Source of the DNA: Gnetum montanum
Taxonomy: Eukaryota > Streptophyta > Gnetopsida > Gnetales > Gnetaceae
Reading direction: 5' to 3'
Assembly: GCA_015680685.1 (NCBI GenBank)
Contig: MNCI01008880.1
Coordinates: forward strand, 23,107 to 87,106
Length of the DNA stretch: 64,000 bases
Part shown: positions 34,901 through 46,439 of the stretch, one piece after another
How positions within the stretch are numbered: position 1 is the first letter of the stretch
Layout of the letters: every line of letters starts with the position of its first letter
The notes under the pieces: generated by a model
What the model saw: only the letters and a program-made list of their open reading frames with translations
Databases searched by the model: none
What the model was told of the DNA's origin: nothing
Program-made: the position numbers and the translations under genes

Positions 34901-37900
34901 GTATGCTCTCAAGAAGGGCATCCCCAAGGAGACCGCTCTTGAGGAGGGCATTCTAATGGAGGGTGCTCTCCAAGAGAATTATCTCAATAATGGTGCTCTC
35001 GAGGAGAAAAATCTCACATGCATAACACAAGGTGCTATCAAGGAGAACACTCTCAAGGAGGATGTTCTCAGGGAGGGGACTCTTAGGAAGGGCACTCTCC
35101 AAAAGAAGACTCTTAACGATGGTGATCTTGAGATGAACACTCTCACATGAATAATGCAAGATGCTCTCATTGATAATGCTCTCATGGAGGGTGCTCTCAA
35201 GGAGAACACTCTCGTAGAGGCTACTCTAACAGAGGCCACTCTCAGGGAGAACAATCTCAGGAAGGGTGCTTTAAGGGAGGGTACTCTTTAATAAGACACT
35301 CTCAACAAGGGCACTCTAGGGAGAAGGCTCCCGACAAGAGCCCTCTCAAAGAGAACGCTCTACAGAAGGATGCTCTAACGGAGGGCACTCTCAAGGAGAA
35401 TGCTCTTGAGGAGGGTGTCCCCAACGAGACCAATCTCAAGGACTACATTCTAATGGAGGGCGATCTCCAAGAGAATGCTCTTAACAAGGGCACTCTCAAG
35501 GAGAACACTTTCATGTGTGTAACGCAAGGTGCTCTTAGGGAGAAAGCTCTAAGGGAGGTCACTCTGAGGGAGGGCACCCTCTGAGAGGGAGCTGTCAACA
35601 AGGGCACTCTCAAGGAGAATACTCTCACATGCATAGCACAAGGCAATCTCAAGGAGAACACTCTCTGAAAGGCTACTCTAACAGAGCGTCCTCTCAGGGA
35701 GGGTGCTCTCATGGAGAATTTTATTAAGGAGGATGCTCTCAAGGAGGGTGTCCTTAGGGAGACCACTCTCAAGGAGTGCATTCTCAGGGAGGGCACTCCT
35801 AGGAAGGGCACTCTCTGAAAGAACGCTCTCAATGAGGGTGCTCTTAAGGTGAACACTCTCATGTGCGTAATAAAAGTAGCTCTCATGAACAACGCTCTCA
35901 TGAACAACGCTCTCATGGAGGGTGCCCTCAAGGAGAATGCTATTGTAGAGGCCAATCTAACAAAGGCTGAGCTCAAGGAGAATGCTCTTGGGGATGGCAC
36001 TCTCAAGGAGGGCACTATTTGATAAAACACCCTCAACGAGGATGATCTAGGGAGAACGCTCCCAGCGAGGGCCCTCTCAAAGAGAACGCTCTTTAGAAGG
36101 CCACTCTAATGAAGGGTGCTCTCAAGGAGAACACTCTCAGGGAGGGTGATCTCATGTAGAACACTCTTAAAGAGGATGATCTCAAGGAGGGCATTCCCAG
36201 CAAGATCGATCTCAACAAGCACGTTCTGATGGAAGTAGCTCTCCAAGAGAAAAATCTGCACAAGGGTGCTCTCGAGGAGAACACTCTCATGGGAATAATG
36301 CAAGGTGCTCTTAGGGAGAATGCTCTAAGGGAGGTTGCTTTGATAGAGAGCACTCTCTAGGAGGGCATCCTCTGAGAGAGAGCTCTTAATGAGGGTGCTT
36401 TCGTGGAGAACACTCTCACGTGCATAGCGGAAGGCGCTCTTGGGGAAGGCGGTCTCGAGGAGAATGCTCTCCAAAATGCCACTCTAACAGAGGATGCTTT
36501 CAAGGAAAATGCTCTCATGGAGGGCACTCTCATGGAGAACATTCTTAAGGACGATCCTCTTGAGGAGGGTGTCCTCATGGAGACTGCTCTCAAGGAGGGT
36601 GTTCTATGGGAGGGCACTCTTAGGAAGGGCAATCTCCAAAAGAATGCTCTTAATGAGGGTGCTCTTGAGGTGAACACTCTCACCTGCATAACACAAGGTG
36701 CTCTCATGATCAACGCTCTCATGGAGGGTGCTCTCAAGAGGAACACTCTCATAGAGGTCACTCTAATGGAGGTCACTCTCAGGGAGAATTCTCTTAGGGA
36801 GCATGCTCTCAAGGAGGGCACTCTTCAAGAAAATGCTCTTAATGAGGGTGCTCCAAGGAGAACACTGCTGGTGAGGGAACTATCAAAGAGAACATTGTTC
36901 AAAAGTCTGCTCTAACAGAGGGCACTCTCAAGAAGAACACTCTTCAGAAGGCCACTCTAACAAAGGGCACTATCAAGAAGAATGTTGTCATGAAGGGCGA
37001 TCTCATGGAGAACACTCTTAAGGAGGATGCTCTCAAGGATGGCGTCCCAAGGGAGACCACTCTCAACGAGGGAATTATAATGGAGGGAGCCCTCCAAGAG
37101 AATGCTCTCAACAAGGGAACTCTCAAGGAGAACACTCTCACATGTGTAATGCAAGGTGCTCTTAGGGAGAACGCTCTGAGGGAGGTCACTCTGATAGAGA
37201 GCACTCTCTAGGAGGGCACCCTCTGAGAGGGAGCTCTCAACAAGGGAGCTCTCAAGGGGAACACTCTCAAGGGAGTAGCTCAAGGCACTCTCAGGGAATG
37301 CACTCTCAAGGAGAATGCTCTCTAAAAGGCCACTAAATGAAAGGTGCTCTCATGGAAAATGTTCTTATGGAGGACAATCTCAAGGAGGGTGTCCTCAGGG
37401 AGACCGCTCTCAAGGCATGCATTCTCAGGGAGGAAACTCTTAGGAAGGGTGCTCTCTAAAAGAACACTCTCAAAGAGGATGCTCTTGAGGTGAATACTCT
37501 TACATGCATAATGTAAGGTGCTCTCATGGACAATGCTCTCATGGAGGGCACTCTCAAGCAGAATGCTCTCAAGGAGAACAATCTTGCAGAGGTTGCTCTA
37601 ATGGAGGCCGCTCTCAAGGATAATGCTCTTGGGGAGGGCGCTCTCAAGGAAGGAACTCTTCAAAAAAATTCTCTCAATGAGGGTGCTCTAGGGAGAATGC
37701 TCCCGGTGAGGGTGCTCTCATAGAGAACGCTCTTCAGAAGGCCGCTCTAATAGAGGGCTCTCTTAAGAAGAACACTTTTGTGGAGAGCAATCTCATGGAG
37801 AATTATCTTAAGGAGGACACTCTCAAGGAGGGCATTGCCAAGGATACCACTCTCAAGGAGGGCATTCTAATGGAGGATTCCCTTTAGGAGAATGCTCTCA

Positions 37901-38354
37901 ACAAGGGCATTCTCAAGGAGAACACTCTCACATGCATAACGTATGGTGCTCTTAGGGAGAACACTCTGAGGTAGGTTGCTCTAAGGGAGAGTTCTCTCCA
38001 TGAAGGCATCCTCTGAGAAGGAGCTATGAACAAGGGCACTCTTGAGGAGAACACTCTCATGTGCATAGCACAAGGTGCTCTCGAGGAAGGCACTCTCAAG
38101 GAGAAAAATCTTCAAAAGGCTACTCTAACTGAGAAGGCTCTCAAGGAGAATGCTCTCGAGGAGGGCACTCTCATGGAGAATACTCTTAATGATTCCCTTG
38201 AGGAGGGAGTCCTCAAGGAGACCACTCTAACATAGGGAAATCTCACAGAGAATGCTCTTAAGAAGGATGATCTCAAGGAGGGTGTCCTCATGAAGACTGC
38301 TCTTAGGGAGGGCATTGTTAGGAAGGCTCGTCTCCAACAGAACACTCTCAACAC
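31911..38354. repeat. Large minisatellite, 15-bp unit with higher-order period
   Basis: Nearly the whole 6.4 kb is built of 15-bp variants of the type GGAGGGCACTCTCAA / GGAGAACGCTCTTAA. Departures from the unit recur in order: a CACATGYRTAACGCAAGG insert, a CTCTGAGAGGGAGCTCTCAAC block, and an AGGGAGAACGCTCC block. The CTCTGAGAGGGAGC block occurs near 32830, 33578, 35580, 36357, 37209 and 38007, so the higher-order period is about 750-850 bp, with a longer interval in the middle. Because 15 is divisible by 3, several frames on both strands stay open and give repeated pentapeptides; I read this as a by-product, not as genes. Confidence 0.92.
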
Positions 38355-38364
38355 AGTACTAGTG

Positions 38365-39755
38365 TAGAGATTTTCCTATCAAAGACATGGCAAAGATGTG
38401 GATGACAGTGTGTGGCCATTGTTGCAATAGTAAAGATTCAGATCTAAACATTACCAAATGTGTGTTGGGATTGCCCTCCCCATTGTATTTTGTGAATTAG
38501 GGAAGTGGCACACTAGGGGGTAACGTAAGCATGGGGATGGTCAGGCTGATGGGGTTTTCATGGTAAAAATCCATGACCTGTACCATGTCAAAACTAGTGG
38601 CTTTGAGGAATTTAATTTCCTCAGTGAGGGTCTGGATAATTTGAAAATCTTGATCCAGACCAGGGGATTTTGCAGATGGTTGCGGGGCTGCCTAAGTAGC
38701 CATCGTTGGTGGCATTATAAAGGTAGCAGCTTGGCCCATGTGGGGCACTATTAGAGCTACTCCTACAAATGGTGTTGCTTGGGTAGTCCACCACCCAGTG
38801 GGTGGTGCTGTTGGGGTGGCTGCCGGTAGTGGGACTATGGGGTTGGTAGCTTGCCCAATTGGCAGGGTAGCGCATAGCCCTTTGCTTGGTTGTACTACAT
38901 GTGGAAATTGGTGCACTTGGGGTTGCATGTGGTGTGACATTAGCAAAGGTTACGTAGTTGGAAAAGAAGTGGTTGGGGCCCACCACGCTGTTGAGACTGG
39001 GTTAACTACTAGTGGTGGGATAGGTGTAGATGAGGGACCAAGGCTTACATGCGACTATGACATGGGCAGAGTGTGGATGTATGACAACATAGCCAAGATT
39101 GTTGTTAGGTACAATGCTGGGGTAGACTGAGAAGGAAGGGTGACTAGGAGAAAAGTTGAAGGGCCCCCTTGCTAGTATGTAGAAGGTACGAAATGGTTGC
39201 CCATGGTTGACAAAGGTGTAAGTTGCGATGGGGTTGTGGTAACCACGAAGGGGGTAGAAGCAAAGAGTGGGTTTGACCAGAAGATAGTGGTGGGAGGGAT
39301 GACTATATAGCATAGGTTTAGCCACCACCTTTGGAGTGGGAGTCTAAGTCTTCCTATCCATCCTAGAACACTTCGTCATAATGAGATGATTTGTCCCATT
39401 CCTTGGACCTACTGACTTGCATCAACTGGTCCAGGATCCATTGATATTGTTCAGTTAATGGGATGGTGACATTAGGGGTAGGGACAAACTCCCTCCCATT
39501 ATGGTGGAGGAACTCAAAGTTACATTTTTCTTCAAGTTCCTGGTAGTCCAAGGGTAGATTCACCTAGACTTTTTCATAGAGGAAGTCATATCACTCTGCA
39601 TCATATACCAAGTGCTCAAGTGACAGGTGCCATAGTCTAAGGGACTGACATGGTGCCAGCACTAGGCTAGGTAGCTGCTCAGGACCTATCATGTTTTGGA
39701 CAAAGTAGGGAACCTCCAAGTTTGAGGTGGTGGTGGCAGTGGTTACAAAAATCAT
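38365..39755 (-). pseudogene. Truncated gag of a Tat-like element, minus
   Basis: The ATG is the complement of 39753-39755. The frame reads VPYFVQNMIGPEQLPSL, VNLPLDYQELEEKCNFEFLH, PTGWWTTQATPFVG, MDFYHENPISLTIPML and FTKYNGEGNPNTHLV, each matching the plus-strand gag at 42265-43360 (for example VNLHLDVQELEDKRSFEFAY, AGWWTTQEAPFVG and FTKYNGEGDPNAYLV). It ends at about 38365, against the minisatellite, at the point corresponding to 43368 in the other copy, so the rest of gag and all of pol are absent. It carries several stops. Confidence 0.75.
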
Positions 39756-40139
39756 ATTTTGTCATAAGGTGAAAACTGTAAAAGAGAGAAAATAAAACTA
39801 AGTGCACTAGGGAATTATGCTTGCTACGCTAAGTAGGAGTGTTACATTAGAAGGTTTGCTACATTGCATGAGGTGTAGGCAACATGGGGCAGTAAATAGA
39901 GTAAACGTAGTAAGGTAAGCAATCAGTTGGAGGCTTTCATCCTACAGGGTCCCAGAGGAACTATCGTTGCGACCAATCTGCACCACATGGTGCGTAGAAA
40001 ACCACAAGGATGTCATGTCTACACTAGTGGGCAACAGGGTATAGACAGCGTGCAAGATTACTCGTGATATGTAGAAAGGGCACAAAGGGCCTTCCTTCTA
40101 GTGCTAAAAACTGTAGCGATTGAAAACATCGATGGCTGA
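39756..40139 (-). mobile_element. Leader, primer binding site and LTR stub of the minus Tat-like fragment
   Basis: On the minus strand, 40139-40112 reads GCCATCGATGTTTTCAATCGCTACA, the LTR 3' end of the Tat-like family (compare the ends at 58334 and 61005). It is followed by TAGCACTAGAAGGAAG (complement of 40091-40106), a primer binding site variant, and a leader to the gag ATG at 39755. The rest of this LTR is missing: the plus-oriented LTR starts immediately at 40140. Confidence 0.65.
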
Positions 40140-41862
40140 TGAAACACCCTAAATTTTCAATGCATTCTTGCTTTACCATGTCTTTGCAATTCAAGCAGCG
40201 TCATGTCACTTTGGCAAGAAATGAATGCTTTGAGTTTAGGCTATCTAGCTTGGCAAGTTTTCTAGCTAGGTAATTCATCTAGCTAATAGAATACCTAGAA
40301 ATGATGTGGAGAGTTGTCGGTGATGCTCAGGATGCACGAAACAGTTTGACAAGTTTTCTAGCCAAGGCGTTTGCTATGCTACGCTGCACTATGTAGCATA
40401 CCAGGCTTTAGGAGACAGTTGTTCAGGAAATCAACTGTAAATTGTTGCAAGACAAGTTGCTATGATATGCTATGCTACGCAGCGTAGCATAGTGTAGTGA
40501 GAGCAAGATAGGAAGGCTCAGCTTACTTAGTGATTTTGATTGCACTCAGTTAGCGCCTTTGGTCTTTGGAACTAATTACTTCGCTCGGCTTCAAGTCCTT
40601 CAACGATGGTTCCTCCCGCCAGAAAGCAACAAATTTAGCAAAAAGTAGACCATGTTGGCTACTACGCTACATAGCGTAGCATAACATAGCAACTCTGCAG
40701 GAGTGACAAAAGGCATCTTAAAGTTCAGGATCAGCAAGTTCACAAGTTTCACGTTGCAAAGAGCAAAGGTTGTAGATTGTTAACATTTTCGCAGTTAAGG
40801 CTGGCTGCTATGCTACATAGTGTATCACAGCATAGCAAATATGAAAAATTAGTCAGAGCACTTCAAAGATCTCCAGCAAGTGCGGTAGACCTCGATGCAA
40901 GTTTCTACCCCAAACTGGCGGCTACGCTATGCTACGCTACATAGCGTAGCTCGGCGTAGCAAGCTACTATGCTACGCTGACATGCTATGCTACAAAACAT
41001 AGCACAATGTAATGGGTAGTTACGTTACATCAATGCACCGCACTTGTTTGCACCATTGGCACACATCTCCAAGTTTTGATAGCGTAATTACAACATGGAA
41101 GGCTTGTCAATCAGCCCTGCATGTCCATGTAGCATAGACACATCAACACGGGCTCAGGACATGTGGCCCCCAAACTACATCTTTCTTGTGCTCCTAGCCC
41201 TATAAATACCCTGATGAGCAATGCTCAATGGGTTGGTTGGTGAATTGGTTGGTTGGCAAGCAAAGAGTTGATTAGCAAGTTGACAAGTTGGCAAGTTAGC
41301 CCTTTCGCGAGTTGGAAAATTGTCAATATTAAGCATTGTAAACATTCTGTTTGGCATTGTAAACAGTGAGAATTCCCATTTGACATTCTACTTGGTTCTT
41401 TCCCACTATCTTTGTAGCATTATTCATTGTTAACTTCTGGGTCCATGTTCAAGCATATAGCTATCTTGCTTTGAATGTCTTGGTTACTTTTGGGATTTCT
41501 GCGCTTCCTAGCGTCGCGCAACCGATTGTATCCATGTTGATAGAGTGAAGTCATAATCTTGAAGTGGTGCATTTTCTTAACTTCATTTTACTTTTCTTTC
41601 CTACTTGTCATCACATTTTACATTATTTTGCACCCTTTTGCATTTAAAGATTATTATCGCATGCTATAAATCTTGTTTTCAAATCATATGTTTGCAAAAG
41701 GTTATAGTAACACCGACTAAATCCCTATATGATTGAGCAAACCATTTAGGGCACCTTTTTTCCATTTTATCTAGCACGCCTATCGCATGGATTTGTGGTT
41801 AAGACTATCATGATTGATGACCTCTCGGCATTTTCCAGCCGTCGATGTTTTTGGTCACTATA
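40140..41862 (+). repeat. 5' LTR of the Tat-like element
   Basis: It begins TGAAACACCCTAAATTTTC and ends GGTCACTATA, where the other LTRs end in TACA. It aligns along its length with the 3' LTR at 56594. The U3 part (40370-41000) holds several near-palindromes built of GCTAYGCTA and TAGCGTAGC. The R/U5 part includes the segment CATGTTCAAGCATATAGCTA and CCATTTAGGGCACC. It carries the promoter box at 41208. Confidence 0.85.
41205..41222 (+). promoter_or_regulatory. TATA box of the 5' LTR
   Basis: CCCTATAAATACCCTGATGA follows the phrase GTGCTCCTAGCC. The same CCTATAAATACC box recurs in the 3' LTR (57671-57686), as CTTATAAATACTCC in the LTR at 60313-60327 and, on the minus strand, at 58914-58930. 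Conservation across diverged LTRs supports it as the pol II core promoter that drives the genomic RNA. Confidence 0.7.
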
Positions 41863-41866
41863 GTTT

Positions 41867-41886
41867 TCTAGCGCTAGAAGGAGGGC
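41867..41886 (+). other. Primer binding site, tRNA-Asn type
   Basis: TAGCGCTAGAAGGAGG at 41869-41884, seven bases after the LTR end, matches 15 of 16 bases of the complement of a plant tRNA-Asn 3' end (TGGCGCTAGAAGGAGG, from memory). The one change is G to A in the TGG. Related versions stand after the LTR ends at 61005 (TGGCACTATAAGGAGG) and at 40106-40091 on the minus strand. Confidence 0.65.
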
Positions 41887-41899
41887 CTTTTGGTGCCAT

Positions 41900-42235
41900 T
41901 TCCATGTCTTACAGTAGTTTTGTAAGCGTTCTACACCCTAATAGTGTAAACTTGATGTCCATTTATCATTATTTATGCATTGTGCAGTGTAGATCGATTG
42001 CTTTGACGATTCTTCTGGAACCCTGCAGGACATAAAGCTTTCGATCGCCAGTTGACTTGCTTGTTTTACGGTAGTCTTGCACGCGTTCTGTACCCTATCA
42101 TGTACTAACATAAACATGACACCCTCTTGCAATTGTTTACGCATCGTGTGGTACAGATCAGTTGCTCTGACGATTCCTCTAGAATCCGACAAGACATAAA
42201 GCCTTTTGATTGCTTTTCGATTTCCTTGTTTTTCT
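41900..42235 (+). repeat. Leader duplication, about 157 bp, two units
   Basis: CTTACAGTAGTTTTGTAAGCGTTCTACACCC starting near 41908 is repeated as TTTACGGTAGTCTTGCACGCGTTCTGTACCC from 42065. Both are followed by a GCAGTGTAGATCGATTGCTTTGACGATTC / GTGGTACAGATCAGTTGCTCTGACGATTC pair and a GACATAAAG. It lies between the primer binding site and the gag ATG. Confidence 0.7.
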
Positions 42236-42264
42236 TGTTTGCAAAACCATTTAGCTTCGTAATA

Positions 42265-44900
42265 ATGACTTCCCCAAGCACCGTTGCTAACACCTTTAGC
42301 ACTGAGGTTCCCTTCATGGTTCAAGGAATCACAGGTACCAAACAACCACTCAACCTAGTGGTAGAACCACGTCAATCCCTTAGGATCCAAAACCGGGGAC
42401 CTGAGGGCTTGGCCTAGCAACATGAGCGCTATAACTTTCTCTATGCAAAGGTGCAAGTGAACCTACACTTGGATGTGCAAGAACTTGAAGACAAACGTAG
42501 CTTCGAGTTCGCTTACTGCAATGGGAAGGAATTGGTTCCCACTCTTGGCGCTTCCATTCCTTTGACACAAACAAATCAATGGCCTCTAGACTAGTTGATT
42601 CAGTTGGCTAGGCTTGGGGAGTAGTAGGACACAACTTCTAACCATGATAAGGTCTTCCAAGATGGACAGGAGGAACTCAATGCCGAATTCAATGGGGGAG
42701 GTCAAACCAACCATGTTACCATCCCTCCTACCCAGTCTTTCTAGACCAACCCATTGTCTGTCACCGCTCCCTTCATGATCGCACCTATGCTTTTGCAACC
42801 TGCAACTACATCTACAACAGGTAGCCATGTCATTTCCTTAGCTTAGGACTATGGTCTATTCCACTGCCGACCCAAACAGTCTATCCCGCAAGTCAACCCA
42901 TGGTTGTTGTCTCAACAACATCACCTGCCGGGTGGTGGACAACACAAGAAGCACCGTTTGTGGGGGCCACCCCAACGGTACTACCGATGGGTCACACTGC
43001 TACCCTTGCCACTCTATAGATGGGAGTTTCTTTGGTAGGTCCCCAACCGTATGCATCATCACAAAGTCTAGATTAAGCATTCTAGCTTATCTAGACCCTT
43101 ACCGAGGAAATAAAATGCCTTAAGGCTATCGAGTCTGACACAGTACAAGTCATGGACTTTTATCAGGATGACCCTATCAGCCCTACAATCCCTACACTAA
43201 TGCTACCTCCAAGGATTTCCCTACCCCACTTCACAAAATACAATGGGGAGGGGGATCCCAATGCATATCTTGTTACCTTTAGGTCTGAGTCCTTACTACT
43301 GCAACAATGGCCACAAATGATTATCTGTGTTTTTGCCATGTCTTTGATCGGAAAGGTGTTGGACTAGTATCGTGCCCTGCCACGGTCCTCCATATCAACC
43401 CTAGAGGAGCTTTTGACCTAGTTTGTGATGTGCTTCAAGTATAACTTAAATCTAGAAATCACGCTGGATCAGTTGATTAGCGTGAAGCAAGACCCCCTCA
43501 AACTGGTCTAGAAGTTCATCTAGTGTTGGAGTGCAACCCTTAACGAACTCTACGAGCCCATCACAGAAGCCCACTTGCTGGCCATTTTTAAGGGTGCAGT
43601 GAATGACTTCATCAAGTCTAAGCTATACTACCTTGCTCCTCACACTCTTAGTCAAGCGTTTGCTCAGACTAAGAGCATATAGGATGTAGCTAAGGCAAGC
43701 ACAGACTTGGCCTATGTTGCTTACAAGAACACCTTCACAAAGAAGGACAAGGGTAAGGCTACAATACCCATAGTGGCCGTTGTGGCGAATGACGCGAAAC
43801 CCAAACCTAATAACAACGGTAACAAGAACAACAAAAAATTGGCCACAACCGCAGCTAACCCCATGCCCAAGTAGGTCAGCACACCGCAACCTTTCGCACC
43901 TGCACACGAGATATCTAGACCACCAAAACTGAACTTTGAGCGTAAAGACCACTCAAAATATACCTCGCTACCTGTCAAGCCTTCAGATCTTCTAAAGCAG
44001 CTACTGGCCACAGGGTACATCCAACATAAACAGATGTCAAAGGAGGGAGCCAGGAAACACTAGTGGTAGTATGAACTCCTTAGGAATCCCTCGTTGGCTT
44101 TGCCCAACGAGCCCCCAATTCCTAAGGGTTTTAGGTTGGATCGGTTTTGTGACTACCACCAACAGTGTGGTTATAATAAAGATTATTGTTTGGCATTAAA
44201 GGATGATATTCAAAGGACAATTAATCAAGGAAAACTGATGTTAGAAGAAAGTAACTTAGTACATTTTGAGAATCAATCTCTACATGTCTACACTGACCCC
44301 CTCAATGACAACAATGTTGATTATGTCATCAACACCATCGACATTGACAGTAACCCTAGACCACCCCTACAACTATTTGTGGTCCACATGCCTCAATGTA
44401 GCGCACCAGCACCACTAGCGGTTAATCAAAGCCCACAATAGTCATTTGTCTTGAGAGCCCCTCCCCGAGCATCTGTCCCCACATCACTTTTTAGTGGAAC
44501 CATGCCACCTCACCCGTTAACACCACTAGCTTCGTTTTTCATCAGGGGGCCAACTCCTTCAACAACTCCCATCCCACATAAAATAGCTGCCCAGCCTTCT
44601 CGTCCTAAAAAATGAGAAGTGTGTTTCACATGTGAGATGTTGAGTGGAAGTACCGCCCTAGGTATTTCCAAGGATGCGTCTTCACCCCTTGCATCTACAC
44701 CCTCATCACCAAAGAGGAACGTTGCTACGACCACACAATCTATGCCACCCCGTCAAAAAGGGTCTAAACCTAGACCCAAAATTGCTCCCCCTTGGGAAAT
44801 ATGTCTTCTAGGAAAAATAGAAGAGGAGAAGGGTAGTAAATAGGGGGGCGGACAAGACCTTTTAGATGCTCTCACTCAGGTCAAGCAAGCTCTAAAACAA
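42265..44900 (+). pseudogene. gag pseudogene of the Tat-like element
   Basis: The ATG at 42265 (MTSPSTVANTFSTEVPF) is supported by the minus-strand relative at 39755. The capsid core starts near 43215 (LPHFTKYNGEGDPNAYLV) and runs through TLEELLT, a stop, FVMCFKYNL to HTLSQAFAQTKSI near 43675. A Lys/Asn-rich linker (43730-43860) follows, then the knuckle-like FCDYHQQCGYNKDYCLALKD at about 44140-44205, the Tat-lineage C-X2-H...C form. Stops interrupt at Trp and Gln positions. A Ser/Pro/Thr-rich tail leads to protease. Minus-strand open frames such as 43721-44020 are shadows. Confidence 0.8.
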
Positions 44901-45525
44901 AAGAACACTACATTGAGCTTGTATGACCTAATCATGATGTCTGTCCTGCACCATGAGGCTTTGATCCGCATCTTGACGGTGATTCTGATCGATGAGGACA
45001 TGCCAGCAGAAGAGGAAGTGATCCACTCGATCATGCTTCCCTTTGCTCCTACAGACCCAAAGCTGTCCCAATTGACTTTCTATGATGACTCCATTAAGGA
45101 AGACCCCGAAAGGGGTTAGGTGACTATAGCACCCCTATTTATCATAATTCGGGTCAGCCAACATAGGATCCAAAGGGTACACCTCGATGATGGGGCTACC
45201 ACAAATGTCATCCCTTTCCTTATTGTGGAAAAAATGGGCTTGGTCGACCAGATCAAGCCCACAACGACATCATGCCTAAAGTTGTTTAATGGGGCACAAG
45301 TCGTGGTGAAGGGCACAATTCACATCGACTTCGTAGCAGGGGACCAGTTCCCCATGGATGCAACGTTCATTGTGGTTGAAGAGATGCCTGTGTTTAACCT
45401 AATCTTGGGGAGGTCATGGTTAGCACAGCTTATGGTTGTCTCCTTACCTATACACCAAGAGATCCATCTGCCCTACGTAGGCAGGGAGGTGGTGATCCAT
45501 GATGATGAGGTAACTACATAAGCTA
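44860..45525 (+). pseudogene. Protease region of the Tat-like element
   Basis: The lead-in reads TLSLYDLIMMSVLHHEALIR and PAEEEVIHSIM (44910-45035), the helix that precedes Tat-lineage proteases, then LTFYDDSIKEDPERG and a stop. The protease at 45120-45521 has VHLDDGATTNVIP at the active-site loop (usual form D-G-S/A), GTIHIDFVAGDQFPM in the flap region and NLILGRSWLAQ near the end. It releases mature Gag and Pol products. The frame 45120-45521 is open for 133 codons, which is unusual in this decayed element. Confidence 0.78.
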
Positions 45526-45539
45526 TCAATAACGTAGAC

Positions 45540-45780
45540 ATGGAACAGGGCTCAGAGGTCATAACCTTTGAGAATGAAGCACTTGTTGCTGTACGCACTA
45601 ATCATCCAGCAAAAGAATCGACTCAGCAAGCTGGTTCCCAAAATGAAAATGCGTGGGTTGAGTTGCCCTTCCAAGTGGGGGACAACGATGTAGGCAAAGG
45701 CCCTAGCAAAATGCCTCTACCTTATGTCTCGCTCAACCCATGATGGATCAAGAAGTAGCTACACATAGCATAGCAACTCC
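45540..45780 (+). pseudogene. Post-protease linker
   Basis: The open frame 45540-45743 continues after one stop in register with protease: MEQGSEVITFENEALVAV, then NENAWVELPFQVGDNDVG. It is acidic and ends NP at 45743. In Tat-type elements a comparable linker joins protease to RT; here the reading stops and the antisense cassette intervenes. A TAGCATAGC motif appears at 45767. Confidence 0.45.
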
Positions 45781-45899
45781 ATAGCTTCCTTCCCAGTTGC
45801 CATCCCTTGTATATTTACCGCATTTTTGTTTTGCATCCATCCATCTACGCTAGTTATTAGTTAGCCATCCTCCAAATCATTAGCATATCATCCCTTTAA

Positions 45900-46020
45900 C
45901 ACAAAATGACCTGAGATGACCTAAAACTATGCTACACTATGACCCAAAATGGCCTAAAACTAGTAATGTCCTAAAATGGCCTAAAACTTGCAATGGCCCG
46001 AAATGGCCTAGAAAAAAAGA
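45900..46020 (+). repeat. Minisatellite A beside the antisense cassette
   Basis: Irregular tandem units of the form AAAATGGCCTAAAACT with CTATGACC and ATGTCC variants. The core (ATG-C-TAAACTA) resembles the minisatellites at 51060-51290 and 54940-55240, so three related arrays flank the cassette and pol. Confidence 0.65.
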
Positions 46021-46439
46021 ACGAAAGTTTAACATAAAATTTAGCACGTAGATAATGCATAAGTTAGCGTAGAATCAATTTCTTCTCCGAAGCTCTCCTT
46101 TTTCATTCAAAGCATTTTTCTTTTAAACAATGTTTGCAAAAATTCTACAAAAACCCAAAAATTTCAAAAATCCCATGATGTTATGGTTTTTCTCCACTCA
46201 CGTCATCTTCTTCGCCATCATTTGCTCTTGCATCATCCCCTTCTGCATTACCTTCCTCTACGTTGTTCTCTACCACCCCTTCATTCCTACCCTCTGCGGT
46301 CCTTGTGCCCTCATCTGGGACCTACATTGTAGAAATGAAGTAGTTAGCTAGAGCAACATACATAAGCTACAGCAGAACATAAGCATTAACCCAATAGAAA
46401 GTGACTAACTTGAGATGGCCTTGTGTCAATCTCGAAAGG

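Noticed and set aside
35443-36036. 197-codon open frame on the minus strand, pentapeptide-repeat-like
   Set aside because: It is one of many overlapping frames in the 15-bp minisatellite on both strands; the unit length alone keeps frames open. The peptide does not match the pentapeptide-repeat consensus.
31911-38354. CRISPR-like regular repetition
   Set aside because: Units are contiguous and variable, with no fixed repeats separated by unique spacers; the surroundings are plant retrotransposons.
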